A stretch of DNA of 64,000 bases from the NCBI GenBank assembly GCA_949361645.1, contig OX442418.1:9706632-9770631 (forward strand), in the 5' to 3' direction. The stretch comes from Spongilla lacustris (Eukaryota; Porifera; Demospongiae; Spongillida; Spongillidae). The notes under the pieces were generated by a model. That model was not told the DNA's origin, did not search any database, and saw only the letters and a program-made list of their open reading frames with translations. Of the stretch, positions 15,641 through 28,542 are shown piece by piece. The translations under genes were made by a program, and so were the position numbers. How positions within the stretch are numbered: position 1 is the stretch's first letter; the number at the start of each line of letters is the position of its first letter.

Positions 15641-17812
15641 AACTGAAATGGGTATGCTGCAGAGGAAAAGTACAACATCTGATTTTTTTTCCCTGGAGAA
15701 AAGGACCATAACCATTCAGCCATAGTACACAATTTGTGTATGGAGGTGTGAGCATGATCCAGTGCCCCTTAATGTTGTCCTCCCTCAAAGTAAAGAAGAA
15801 ACACCAACGGAGCAGCAGTAGGAAGAAGCATTACAAGTATCGGAAGAAGCAGTTAAATCACACAAACAGGAAGAAGCAGCAGGACAACAAGAATTAGAGG
15901 GAGTAGTTGAACCACAAGTACAAGGGCACGAATTAGAAGGGCATGCAATACGAGGCTCCAAATTTCGATAATCCAAATGCATCTGGTTCTCATAAGCGGT
16001 TATATCTAAACCACCAAATAGGTTCTTGAAAAGGGAGATGCATGTGAAGTGATGAACTATTGACACGTTAAAAAAGCACGTGATGTGGGGTGATACTACA
16101 GTACCCATCTGATGTTTTAGTGATATTGTAGTGAACCTTAAGCTTGTTACAGTATACGGTATTAACCCGCGAAAAGCGGGGGGTGGGGGTGGGGGGTGTC
16201 ACACCATTAGTATGCATGGTGTTCATCGTGGTATTTTCTTTACCATATTAAAATGCTCAATCGAAAACCACGCACGCGGAATCATTCCTACTCGTGGGTC
16301 CTGAATCTGATTAAATTCCTGTTATGTTTACACGTACACCACCATCATTCAATGACGTCACGGACGATGACACCAGGGCGGCGGAAGGTAATCATTTTTG
16401 GGGGGGATAAAATGAACGTCCGGTAATTATATTCAGGTATATGAATTTCATATCACTGCATCGAGAAAGTATTTTGCCTTGTAGCGGTCAATGTAGATGT
16501 TAAAATTTAAATTCACTTTTTAGGACTTAATTTGGTACCGCGTTGATTTTCGCCAATGAACCGATTAATTCCTGTAGACGCAAATAGGCGTGAAATAGAT
16601 GTTTACTGTTTCCAAGGTATTTCGGGTGAGGTGACCACAAACCAATGAACAATTTGAAGTTCTTCATGAACATGGCTTCAGTGGGTGTCGTTAGATTATA
16701 CCTTCCTGCCACTTGTGGCCACATATGAGATCAAATCACCTTCTCAACGCAATTAAGGTCGTGACCCCCCCCCGTAACGTAATTAAAATTAGCTTGAAAA
16801 TGCATGTTACGCTTCGTTTTTTTTCTTTCAGATTACTATAATGAAAGCACCTAAACCTTATATGTAAAGAAAGAACACGAACTGAGGATTCTCAATATCC
16901 ACTCCAAGATTTTACTGGACGTTGCGATAAAGCTATTCCGAAGTTTGAGCTCAGCCATGTTTGGCAAGGGAAAATCGCTCGAGGCGGAACTTGGTGGATG
17001 TGCAACTTGGCATTGTGCTATGTCATTGTGTAGCTGAACTTGTAAACTACCCTAGAATGCTCCCCGCTTATTAATTTATTACTTATACATGAAGTTGTTT
17101 GAAGTTAAAGTGCTTATATAAACGAAATTATGCACATAAGCAAAGTTTATAAGGTATTAAACTTCCGTTAACTAACTTTCAAGACAAGCGGTGAGTGGAT
17201 CCAATTAGAAAAATCTATGTACGACACATATACACACCTTTCAGCCCGATAAACTAGGTTTTTGTGTTTCGCCTTTTACATAGCTAGTTCCTATATCATT
17301 TTAAAGCGGCCGAATAGTCTTTGTATGCGGCTGCTTAATCACGCGAGTTGAGCGGGGAACATCTGCAACAAATATTCTGTACTGGTCCATATCAAGCATG
17401 CCGCTCGTTCCAAGCAACGTCATTATAGTTCCGCCTTCAGGAGTCGCTAGCATAAAAGCCCTGTTACTATACGTCATAACAAGGACCTTGGCAATTAAGT
17501 GCACATGATAAGGCATCCTATGAATGTGTTACACGATAGTACAATAGTACAATAACAACAAGCAGCAGACGGGAGTATTCTCTCTTCACCGTCACTGAAT
17601 ATCATCGCTTCAACATTTAAGGTAAACTGGTGGAAAGAGAAAAATAATGTTCATTGGTGCATATGCATGTCAAAATAGGCACTCCAAATAGGTTTTGTCA
17701 TTTAGCACAACCTGAGAATTCACAGTAAAAAAAAAAGGGTCAGAATCAATTCTTGAATTCCAATTAATTTGACCCTTACATTTTTACATACCTGGTACAA
17801 AATGCTCATCAA
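15641..17812. other. No recognised gene
   Basis: Two minus-strand open frames (16527-16724 and 17301-17516) have protein-like composition, but no domain and no clear splice sites. Otherwise I see only short G or C runs and AT-rich DNA. Confidence 0.4.

Positions 17813-17887
<75 letters not shown>
17813..17887. repeat. (CA)n microsatellite
   Basis: About 37 uninterrupted CA units. Confidence 0.98.
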
Positions 17888-17889
<2 letters not shown>

Positions 17890-18007
17890 TCAACCACTTA
17901 ATACAAAGAACAAAAGCAAGCAATGTGTCAATGCAAATATATCTAGTTATGCTTCAGATAACAATTAGAATTAAAACCGTCATGATCTAAGAGACTAGAA
18001 TCCAGAG

Positions 18008-18400
18008 AAGTAGGGAGGGGCTACTAAGGACCACTGGGGAGGGGCTACTAAGAACCATTGGGGAGGGGCTACTAAGGACCAGTGGAGAGGGGCTACTAAG
18101 GACCAGTGGAGAGGGGCTACTAAGGACCAGTGGGGAGGGGCTACTAAGGACCAGTGGGGAGGGGCTACTAAGAACCATTGGGGAGGGCTACTAAGGACCA
18201 CTGGGGAGGGGCTACTAAAAACCATTGGGGAGGGGCTACTAAGGACCAGTAGGGAGGGGCTACTAAGGACCAGTGGGGAGGGGCTACTAAGGACCAGTGG
18301 GGTGGGGCTACTAAGGACCAGTGGGGTGGGGCTACTAAGGACCAGTGGGGAGGGGCTACTAAGGACCAGTGGGGAGGGGCTACTAAGGACCAATGGGGAT
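18008..18400. repeat. 24-bp minisatellite
   Basis: About 16 copies of AGGGGCTACTAAGGACCAGT plus GGGG, with a few substitutions and some shortened copies. The 24-bp unit gives an 8-residue periodic open frame on the minus strand, which is not a gene. Confidence 0.97.
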
Positions 18401-18554
18401 TCTAAATCATAATGGTTTCAGTATCCAATGTGACAAATCAGATTGCAAGGTGTAATAGCGATGAGGGTCGCCCTTATGTGTGAGTGGGGATGTATTATGA
18501 GAATAGGGGCTTGAGTGTTGTGTGTAAATGGGGATGTAATATGAGAATAGGGGT

Positions 18555-19130
18555 GTGAGTTTTGTGTGTGTGTTGTGTGTGAGTATGGGTATTGTGTGCG
18601 AGTGTGGGTGTTGTGTGCAAGTGTGGGTGTTGTGTGCAAGTGTGGGTGTTGTGTGCAAGTGTGGGTGTTGTGTGCAAGTGTGGGTGTTGTGTGCAAGTGT
18701 GGGTGTTGTGTGCAAGTGTGGGTGTTGTGTGCAAGTGTGGGTGTTGTGTGCGTGTGGTGTTGTGTGCGAGTGTGGGTGTTGTGTGCGAGTGTGGGTGTTG
18801 TGTGCGAGTGTGGGTGTTGTGTGCGAGTGTGGGTGTTGTGTGCGAGTGTGGGTGTTGTGTGCGAGTGTGGGTGTTGTGTGCGAGTGTGGGTGTTGTGTGC
18901 GAGTGTGGGTGTTGTGTGCGAGTGTGGGTGTTGTGTGCGAGTGTGGGTGTTGTGTGCGAGTGTGGGTGTTGTGTGCGAGTGTGGGTGTTGTGTGCGAGTG
19001 TGGGTGTTGTGTGCGAGTGTGGGTGTTGTGTGCGAGTGTGGGTGTTGTGTGCGAGTGTGGGTGTTGTGTGCAAGTGTGGGTGTTGTGTGCAAGTGTGGGT
19101 GTTGTGCGAGTGGAGTGTTGTGTGCGAGTG
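18555..19130. repeat. 19-bp minisatellite
   Basis: About 28 copies of GTGTGGGTGTTGTGTGCGA. Copies at both ends carry CAA in place of CGA, so variants are clustered. Because 19 is not a multiple of 3, all frames stay open, which explains the long Cys/Val-rich and His/Thr-rich open frames. Confidence 0.97.
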
Positions 19131-22100
19131 GGGGTGCAAAACACTCACTTCAGAACTTGGTTCAGTGTGTGGCAGCCATTCCTTCCACTCCTTCCACACT
19201 TGCACTTGCAGAGCCTGGTGATGAGGCATCATGTATGGAGCATAAAAATGTCATGATAGTTATTAATAAAATGGATTCTATCACATGTACTGTTGAAACA
19301 AAGCTGTGCAAGGTCATTGTGTTATACAATCTGGTTATCACTTCCACACACAAGCACAGCCACAGTACTCCCACCTAATTGCTCCTAGTTTCATAATTCT
19401 TGCACTGGTACTTCCAAAACACACACCATGTATCACAGGTAACAAGGAAGAACATGCCCATTGCATGTAGGCAAAATGAAAGGCACAACAAAGTGTAGAT
19501 ACAATAGGATATTACATGACAGTAAGGGTCTCCCAGTATAGACTTTATGTGAAATGGTGGGCTACATATAGAGCACGCATAAATCTACCACTTTGCTATT
19601 TTATATAGAAGACACACACGTTACACACCCGGCGCCCTCGTAACAATGGAAGGAAAGATTATTGTAAAAAGTAAGCGGAGCTTGCAACCACGGGCGAAAA
19701 TGGCTTTCTTAGTTTCTAACGGAATATGCCTAGTTGCTGGGTAAACCATCAAAAAAACCGGTATGTGTATTGCAGTTGTGTTGTTAAAGTGCCACTTCGA
19801 TCACCCGCTTAAACACACGCAAGTAATCACCTTATTTTGTCGAAGTAAGTGATTTCATTCCCATGTTCGGGTAGTAGTCGTTCCAAAGTTTCTGTAGTCT
19901 GTACAGTAGATCCTGAATAAGGCTGTCTGGTATGGCTACCCCCGGTAGTATGCAGATCGCTTCGTAGAGATGAACATACGTTCGGAGTCCGTGGAACCAG
20001 CTGCGCATGCAGAGCAGAGTTAGTTGTTATTTTCCTTTATGAAGCTTACTCAATCGGTATAAAGGTTCACCTGCTGGCCTCGAGCGCAGACTTTAACTAG
20101 ATCTGGATATAGACTCGATCTAGAAATGGCGGTACGGTACGGTATAATTTTGTCACAGGATTCTAGCGCGCGCTTCGCTAATATTATGTTTCCAAGGCGC
20201 TACGCGGCGTGCGCGTAAAATGAATGTACCCAGCCTTAATTTAGTTGAGTTTACCCAATAAACTTTATTTAGGCATCAATTGGTTAATTCCCCAATATCG
20301 GAGGGGGAAAAAAAGGACATGGGCAGCGATATTGCCGCTTCATTTGACCACTATGTCATCGCAATATACTTCCTCGATGCTGTCGCGGACTTTACTCAGC
20401 AGCGCATGGTTTCTTTTTGAGCTGGGTTCTGACCATGCTTTACACACATGGAAAATCCAAGCGCCTGTACATTAAACTGTTCTCTTCTTATTTTTTTAAG
20501 TTTAATTACTAAGGCTAAGCCGTTAAATAATAATACGAATGCATGGTACATGTAGATGTGAAACCACAACCAAGGCCAAGGGTTCTCACCGATCACCAGT
20601 GCCACGCACTTAATTATGGTTTTACAAGCTCAGCGTATGATTGAATGGGGGGGGGGGGGGGGGAAGGCTACCTTACGCCTACATGTAAGTTCTGCCATGC
20701 TGTGGGCTAGTTTATATATTATTTTTGGAGTATACTTGTACCTGAACTAACTGTGTTTTGGTTTGATCGTGTTGAATCATCATCAATCACGGTTGATATC
20801 AATACTTGTAGGATACGACATCACTGTAGCTAGGTTGACATCATATGATGGTGTGGCTTATGAATTAATTCAAGTAGCGTCGACATGCCTTCTTAACACA
20901 CAATGACTCGTGTTATGAGAACACTACGCTAGTAACGCTACACATTTGTAAAGCGTGCCGGGCGCTTGCGAGACTATACAGTGCGTACGTACGTGTACAT
21001 GCATGCATGGTGTTGCACATGCAAACCGCTCTATTCATGACATTACGATGTCAGATATTTGGGGGGGCTCAGCCCCCCCCTCCCCCTCCCCCATATTCAT
21101 AGTTGGAGGGGGGGGGGGGGGGGGGCTATAACCCACCCCGCCCCCCACCCCTTCCGCTGCCCCAGACACTACAACTCCTGCCCCGACTTCCGGTTATATA
21201 TACTATATAAATGATCGATCTCGTTCCATCTTTGTCTTTGACAATCCATTCAAAACTCGGCAGTATAGAATATATCCTTGGAGTAATAAGGTAAGTACAG
21301 CATGCACTGGGTATGGCTATCGATCTGAAACTTGTGACCAAGGCAACGCGTACAGTCCCAGAAATGGTTGTACATTGTATGAACAAGATCAGTATTAGAC
21401 AGCTCTGCATGTTTAGTGTACAAGCTATGAAACAACCAATACCAGAGGTCAAAAGTCAGTCATCCCCTTAATACAAGTACAGTCAGGCTACGGGCCTGAC
21501 TGTATTGTTGGGTGGCCGGGGGGGGGGGGGGGGGGGGGGGGGGGGTGCAAAGTATGGTTCAGTACAGTGGACACAAGGGTACTCCGTTCGTTCGCCAAGG
21601 CGAACGAAAGGGGTACCTTTGAGTTCCGATCTAGTGCACAGATAATTGGACTGAACAGTTGCAGCATCTTTTTGTGCTGATGATGGTGATGAAGGTAATT
21701 TTTCATATGGGACATCACTGTATTTCGACTTCCATCACATTACTTCTGGTTTCCAGAAGCTCAGGGGATGGAAGGTCAATGGTATATACTTCACACTATA
21801 TGAAAAGTTGAATCTACAATGTATATATATTTACTATTACTCAAATGTGGTGGTGTGAAAGTGTTATTAATAGTAAATATGGTATATGTGCATGACATCA
21901 AATTAATTAACTATAGTAAATATGAAGCTCTCATTTACTGTAGCGGAAATGTCACATATAACCATATACTTATCAACACATTTAATTACATCACATTTGA
22001 TTGATCAATAGTAAATACATTGCACTACGTACTACAGTGGTACAGAATCAGAAGAAATATTGCTTTGATGCTGCTGCCTTGCAGCAATGCGAGGCATTGA

Positions 22101-22579
22101 CACTGAGCTTCTTCGACCATTCTACGTGAATGATCGTAAGTTATTTTTGACGCTCAAGCTTGTAGAGACTCTCAATCATTTCATAAGCGTCTACAATATC
22201 AAGGGCACTATTCTAAAGTACCAGAAAGGTGGGACAGGTACTGGTAATTAGTAAGACATGAAGCCGGAAGATAATAAAATCAAATTTGATATCTTCTGAG
22301 CTTCACTTCCTGCAACATCAACATGACACATAAAATGACACTACGGCTGTCAAGTTTATGTAGCTGCACACTAGAGTTAGAATAGCTGAACAAGCAAATA
22401 CTGCTAACTCACTAAAAGCTAGCTAGCTCATGCAGCTATGGTTACATGCCAGCTATCACTGTTTTATTACACAGCATTTAAATCACTCTTGTGACAAATG
22501 AACTGAAAAGTTTTTCTACTGTACGATTTTAACATTGAAATCACTACCTTACTTCATTTGGGGAATTCTAAATGTGTTT
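19131..22579. other. No recognised gene
   Basis: 3.4 kb without a recognisable exon. It contains poly(G) tracts at 20647-20663, 21108-21125 and 21518-21545, and a short palindrome CGTTCGTTCGCC/GGCGAACG near 21590. A 22030-22140 stretch is mildly coding-like but lacks support. Confidence 0.4.
21518..21545. repeat. Poly(G) tract, 28 bp
   Basis: Uninterrupted G run. Confidence 0.97.
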
Positions 22580-22586
22580 GTATGTA

Positions 22587-23774
22587 CATAGATTAATAAC
22601 CTTACGGAACGGGATTGGAAACGCTATATCCATTCCAATTCAACGCAATGTGTCATCATATAGTTTCGCATGAATGTAATTACTTTTGCTCAGAGAGGCA
22701 GTGAAGAAGCAAGTCCAAACAGAGGCATCACAAGGTAAAAGAAAGGGATGATGATTTCCTAAACTTCCTAGATGGTTTTCTACCCTCGTTGTTGGTTCTT
22801 TTTGGGCATCGTTTAAACTTTGGGCTGTGTACGATGACAAAAGCGCGCGAAAAGCGGTGCGAAAGCGAAGTACAATTTTTTCGTCAACTACTGTGGCAAC
22901 AAGCAACATGATCAGGCAACGAAAGATAGCGTCAGAGCAAGCACAGGGAATGTATGGAGACGTAGTGGTGGTTTCAAGACAACCAGTTTTATAATCGTAA
23001 AGATCAATAGCTTCTAACGCAAAACTACGCTTAAAATACCTCCCGCCTTTCGACAATCCTTGTACCTTTACGGTTCAAGGTATCGGCCCCAAAAGTAGTT
23101 TTATAAGAAGAAGGAAGGTGGATGGGGGACGTGGTAGGATTGGAAAATCTTTTACTTAGTGATAGCTAACTTACACCCCTCGATATGCCAGCAAAAGATT
23201 GAATTTTTGTTTTTAAATGTTTCGACAAGGGAGGTTGTCAAAGAAGCTTAAGGCAAAAACGCCCCATTGACATTGACATCTGCATGAAAGCCAGGAGTGC
23301 TAGGCACCATCTAGAGCAGCAACTTAGTCAAGTTTTACTGTTGTGCAGACACTTCTTCCTCCATGCAGGTACATGTAAGTTATTTTGGTATGCTTTTAAG
23401 TGATTTTGTTTAGGCAGATGTTTTGATGAAGGGCGAATGGTCGTGCACCACCCTTCCAGCTTAGATGGGGCATGGGAAGCATCCTTATAATGTGTTGAAA
23501 GAGGAGGGCTTTGTCTAAGGTTAGCAGGTCAAGCCCACCTCTCTGTCGGCAACCCTTCGCTCTAAACAAACTATATATCTATCCCCAAATTGGCTCTGCC
23601 TGGTTCTAGGTATTGTATGCTGCTCTATTATGAGTATATAAATGGTGTTCTTGGGAAAGAGTCTCATAGCCTGCCTATCGATTATAAGTACGTCATACGC
23701 GCGAGCGAAACTATGATAATCGATTGGCAATGTATTGCGTTTCCAATCCTGTTCCGTAAGGTTATCAGTCTATG
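22587..23774. mobile_element. Terminal-inverted-repeat element, 1.19 kb, 7-bp duplication
   Basis: The left end CATAGATTAATAACC, then CTTACGGAACGGGATTGGAA, is matched in inverse at the right end (CATAGACTGATAACC, then CTTACGGAACAGGATTGGAA). Weaker matching continues to about 85 bp. The direct repeat GTATGTA lies immediately outside both ends (22580-22586 and 23775-23781), fitting a target-site duplication. The interior has one minus-strand open frame of 138 codons (22640-23056) without a domain I recognise. Superfamily unassigned; probably non-autonomous. Confidence 0.7.
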
Positions 23775-24217
23775 GTATGTATCAGGACCCACGGCAGTGG
23801 GTCCTATGTAGGATTGGCCTCGTGGGCGTGGTTTTCGATCGAGCGTTTTAAAACGGTAACGAAGCGTTGCCTTTACTCGCGAGCTCGCATATAATCCATC
23901 ACAAACATGACAGATATGCACATATAACGTGAACTTCGCTAAACAGTGCCGTTTACGTGATATGACAAGTCGGTACCAAAATTCCGCCATTTAATTTTTG
24001 TTCTTCACCTCCTCCGTCTTCCGTTCATCACGTATAACTCGCGACAGGAACGTCGTACGAAGACGAGATTAGCTTCAAAAAGTTGCATTTGATTTCCAAA
24101 CGTGCCCTTTCATACAAATAAGACCTACAGTTGTTAGCTGGTGATGAAATGCCGTGAAATGACACAAGCAGGTGCAATTCATTATCGGTGAAAATTCTCT
24201 GTTGCCTAGCAGCATGC

Positions 24218-24718
24218 AAAAGTGAGGTTTGGTAGGATCCTACAACTATAACAGTTCTAAATTTGCAAATAGGCTTCTTCATTTGCAAATTCAGGACTGT
24301 GAGTTGCAGTATCCTTGTAGATGACCGTTCACCGCGCTAGCGTACCGACGCACAGAATCACCGGCTGTGTATGATCACACTATAGAGTATGCACCGCACT
24401 ACAGCAGTACGTGCCAGCCAAATAGTACAACGACGACTGCAACTCACACGACTAGTACAACTCTACTCAACTCAACTCAGCCTTACACAAGCACTCAAAG
24501 GGTTTTTTTTTTATAGGGAATCTATGGTAAACCGGTTCTAAACTGGTCTGGTCCCGCGCCGCGATCACATGTTGTGCTTATGCATGCCTATGCACGCATA
24601 GGCATGCAGGCACCTCTCGTTATCACCCTGACGTGACTCGTCAACATGTGGTTCTTCAGATGACCTCTGGGTTCCAGCTGTAACTGGCTTCCCTGACAAT
24701 CCTACCAAACCTCACTTT
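24218..24718. mobile_element. Candidate MITE with 20-bp inverted termini
   Basis: AAAGTGAGGTTTGGTAGGAT at 24218 reappears in inverse at the right end (24699-24718). The 460 bp between are non-coding. I could not find a target duplication, so this may be a MITE or a chance-preserved inverted repeat. Confidence 0.45.
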
Positions 24719-24919
24719 AACATACTGTACCTTGTTTCCTTGCTTTTTGCACCACTAATCCTACATCCCACCAATCACTTTCTCGATAGAGAAGTTTTTG
24801 ATTTACTTGTAAAATGTATGGATTCTGCACATGGACAAGTGTCATCTACTACTTCTACAATTTACTTGTCCTCTTTTAATTTCGTTTAATTATAATATCT
24901 CGGTACACTAGGGCAATGA

Positions 24920-24941
24920 GGGGGGGGGGGGGGGGGGGGGG
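24920..24941. repeat. Poly(G) tract, 22 bp
   Basis: Uninterrupted G run 245 bp before the start of the next gene. Confidence 0.97.
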
Positions 24942-25186
24942 AGCATCCCAACTCCCCCGTTTTAATCTAAGTACATGTAATGTGTAACCATGTTATAAAA
25001 CAGCAATTGACATAGATGAAATTAATAGAACCTATGCATCAAATGTTTGAGCATAAATGCTATTTTTGTTTATTGACTTTAACATATAGAACTGCATTCC
25101 AGTCAGTAGGGGGGTATTTAATACATTTCTTACCTCTACATGAATTAACTTACATGTACACTATTTATAGACGTTCAACCTACAAC

Positions 25187-26667
25187 ATGAGTGCTACCAA
25201 TACATTCAACATTGTGATGTCATATACTGATGACAATAGAATTGAGATGCCGCTCACTGTTGATTCACGACTCCACACACTATGTTGGCCTGCAAGCCCT
25301 AATCTTTTGGACGATTTGGATCACTACTACAACCAAATAACAGGTATGTGTATTATACATGAGATAATACATGTTATAATATGTAATATTAACATTTGGT
25401 ACGAATATACACACACAACCAATACAAACAATTACATACCAAGTTCATCCACCTGCGGCAAACAGTTGATGAACTTCCACATATAAAATATGAGCAGTCA
25501 GACACAAATAAACAATTCAACACTAAATGATTTTGCTTAAACTTGAGCTAAGCATTTTTGTGTGCATACAAGGATATCGCACCAACTTAAATACCTGTGT
25601 TGACAAATGTTGATTAGCAAGCCAAATATTGTTTACTGTACATTAAATTATATCCTCACACATCACTAATGTGGTGTACTTTTTTAGCTTTAGCTGCCAC
25701 AGCAGATAACCCTCATGTATAATTCACTTCAATTGAATGGTGAAATAACGTAGCTATTGACTTCCTGAAATACCATTTATAGACCATATTATATGTCAGC
25801 TGGTCTTGTACAGGTCATGGCTAGGCTAATATCCTACTTCACACTGGCACTGATACCTGCACGATGAAAAGGACAACTCAGCATAAGTAGTGACTATATA
25901 CATCCCCTCTTTTTTTCCTAAGGGATTATGTCGATCACGTGTAGTCAGAACTGCATGATTATGGGCCCTGAAAACAACAACTCTGCATGAGCAGTGACTA
26001 CATCTCCTCCTTTTTTCCTAAGAGATTATGTCATGTGTGGTCAGAACTGCATGAGTATGGGCTAAGGCCAATGTGTTTATGCCAATCCACCAATTGATGC
26101 CACTTTGGCACTACTCTGGGTCACGTTTCATGCATACTATCTGAACAGTTACTTTTGTTGAATGATATGCACTGTTAATTGCATTGATTTGCCATTCCTA
26201 CAGCTTATTTCATTGTCAAAAGTGTGACGCCTGGTGTGTACTCAATATACACACCAGCACTGAAAACTCTATCTACATCACAAAACTATGTGCTCACATG
26301 TAGCAATAGTATTCCTCCAAAACTACAATTCCAAGATATTTCTACAAATGTAAGCTGCAGATCCGTAGATCGAGCCCACTGATCTGTTTTGAATCATAAA
26401 ACTGCATGCTTCTTGCTCCTCCAGGGAAATACAAAGTTGCAATTTATAGACATACATGCAAGTAATCACCGCGACTTCGAAGATGAAGATCTACATCATT
26501 CAGCTCATGCTGATCTTGAAAGAATTGGTTCTAAGCCTGCATCTGTGCAAATCTCAGTGAATACTGCTGATGGTAAACAGCTCTACCTTGCAGCAGGGGC
26601 AGAGAATGTTGTGCAGCTTGCAAAAATACCATCACAATTCAAAATATACAATGTAAAACCTCTTTAA
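25187..26667 (+). CDS. Unknown three-exon protein, 181 residues
   Basis: I do not recognise this protein. Exons 25187-25343, 26204-26349 and 26425-26667 join in phases 1 and 0 through good splice sites (GTATGT...CTACAG and GTAAGC...CTCCAG). They give an uninterrupted frame from ATG to TAA. The start follows CAAC and begins MSATNTFNIVMSYTDDNRIE. There is no signal peptide or membrane segment. The last exon is acidic and His-rich early (HRDFEDEDLHHSAHADLE) and ends in a beta-rich tail (VQISVNTADGKQLYLAAGA). The frame is open upstream to 25016, so an earlier start or exon is possible. Clean frame and splice phases support a real gene; function unknown. Confidence 0.6.
25868..26063. repeat. Tandem duplication, about 100-bp unit, in intron 1
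   Basis: Two adjacent copies of a block running from AACTC(A/T)GCAT(A/G)AG(T/C)AGTGACTA to GTCAGAACTGCATGA. It lies inside the first intron of the unknown gene, and the copies differ by small indels. Confidence 0.8.
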
Positions 26668-27540
26668 GGATCCATTAACTCAGTACCATGATACATGTAG
26701 AATTGTAATCTGGAAGACTTTGACTTATTGCAGAACTTAAACTGTAGGCTGAACAGCTGGTAAAGGCTTAGTTGCATTGCATATGCATTATGTCGTACAA
26801 TATTTTATGTCATTGAGTCAATCAGTGGGTCAAAAATCAACACAGCCCTAAGTCCTAACAGTCCTCTGAAATTTGGTGGCCAGTAACCGATGCTGGGTGA
26901 GTATCGTTCAAATTCTTACCAGAGATTGACATTTATGTGGTGTACTTAAATTTGAAGCCATAACTGCATGTAGTTGGTTTGGTCTCCAAGCACATAAACA
27001 GACACTTAATGATTAGTGTGTTTATAGTTTTATAAAAACACAAACGCAATTTTCATAGAATGCGAACTATGTGCTCAATTTAAAGAAAGGAATAAATGGT
27101 TTTTTACTCCGATTTGAGAAGCCTTGGACACAATTTCAATCAGTAGAACATATCCTTAAAAGGAGTGTTCATATACATGTACATGTGTGTAGTCGTAGAC
27201 TCAGACATGTATATGTAGGTACTTTAATAAATTTTTGAAAATTAATGTAACGAGAACTTTTATGTATAGCCTAACAGAGCAAAATGAATGCATCAAAAAT
27301 ATGCTTTTGCCAATGAAAACAGATTAGTATTTCAAAAGTTATAGAGTCTCAAACATTGCATCACCGGTGACTTAACAATGTACGCAATGTGAATGGACCG
27401 CGATATAAAAAACTGTGACCGCTTGACTTCTCCATGCAGCTGCTGTACAAGTATTCAGGATAATGATGCCACAATTGCATAAAATACAACATAGATACTC
27501 TTGATAAGGCTCACAGTGTCAAATACACATTGCAACTAAA
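26668..27540. other. No recognised gene
   Basis: AT-rich flank after the unknown gene. AATAAA occurs near 27093 and 27227, but too far downstream to assign confidently. Confidence 0.4.
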
Positions 27541-27630
27541 TTTAGGTTTCATCCACTGCCAATAGCCCATATAGTGATATTGTAATGTTTTCTCCTTCTA
27601 CTTTGCCGTCATTCTTCCAATATGTAATAA

Positions 27631-27828
27631 TTACTTTAGGACTTCTTTGATTGCTTTACACATATTATATAGCTGCTACCATAGCTGTTCAAAATACAGA
27701 CCATTACATGGAATAAAATATTGCATTCCTTTTACAGTATCTGGAAATTCATTTGATAATTCAACTTCCATTTGCGCCACACATTGCAACTTCTTTTCTA
27801 TTGTCCTCCTTAAACTGCTCCGGCTCAT
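27631..27828 (-). pseudogene. Unknown coding remnant with in-frame stop
   Basis: From ATG at 27828 the minus strand reads MSRSSLRRTIEKKLQCVAQM and continues with a protein-like frame to NEFPDTVKGMQYFIPCNGLY. It is interrupted by TAG at 27676-27678 and closes at 27631. A further minus-strand segment (VIITYWKNDGK and onwards, to about 27545) may belong to it in another frame. No family recognised; the stop suggests a decayed copy. Confidence 0.3.
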
Positions 27829-28542
27829 CTTATTTTTAGGTCTCTGTTCTTATAATACAAAAATGTTGTTTACTAACTAGATTTAACTGTATTTTCTTGC
27901 ATATCGCGACATGGCATATAGCCACAACTGATATACATTTGTATTATAATTAAGACTCATGATGCTTCCTGATCTGCTGCCACTGGCCTGCTTCTTCACC
28001 AGATCTCTAGAAGCCTGTGCATAAGATACAACACCACTATCTGCAGAAACGGCCATCTCTTATACCATATGGCACTATGTGTATGTATATCGAACACTCA
28101 TCAACAGCCCAACGCAGAGGCCATAACATTGTATCCAACATACCAGGATATCAACATCCTTCAACAGCTATACCTTAACATACAATCTGTTAGTTGCTAC
28201 ACTCAAACTGCATTCCTATAGGAGCATATTTTGCTCCTCAACTGACAGAAAAGTGCATTTCTATAAAGGCGTAGCTAGCCAGGCCAAGGGTGTGTTCAGC
28301 AAACATACTGTCCACTGGTGCTGACAATGTTTGCCAGGTCTATATTAATGTATAACACCAATCCATTCCTTATTTCAGGAACTAGCAGTTTTTAATGCTC
28401 ATCTGAACATTTGAACAGTTCTCATTCTAAACAGCAATAGAAATAGCATGCATTTCTCAATATTAATGCATAGTTAGGATACACTAACATGAATATGTTG
28501 TCTTGAAAAATACGCTGTGTGGGCACCATCATATCTCAATAA

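Noticed and set aside
16527..17516. Two minus-strand open frames of 65 and 71 codons
   Set aside because: Composition is protein-like, but no domain, neighbour exon or conserved motif supports them.
18008..18400. Regular short repeats resembling a CRISPR array
   Set aside because: 24-bp units are directly adjacent with no unique spacers, and the context is an animal genome.
18566..19378. Cys/Val-rich frames of over 200 codons in all plus frames
   Set aside because: Translation of a 19-bp minisatellite; frame-independent periodicity shows it is not a gene.
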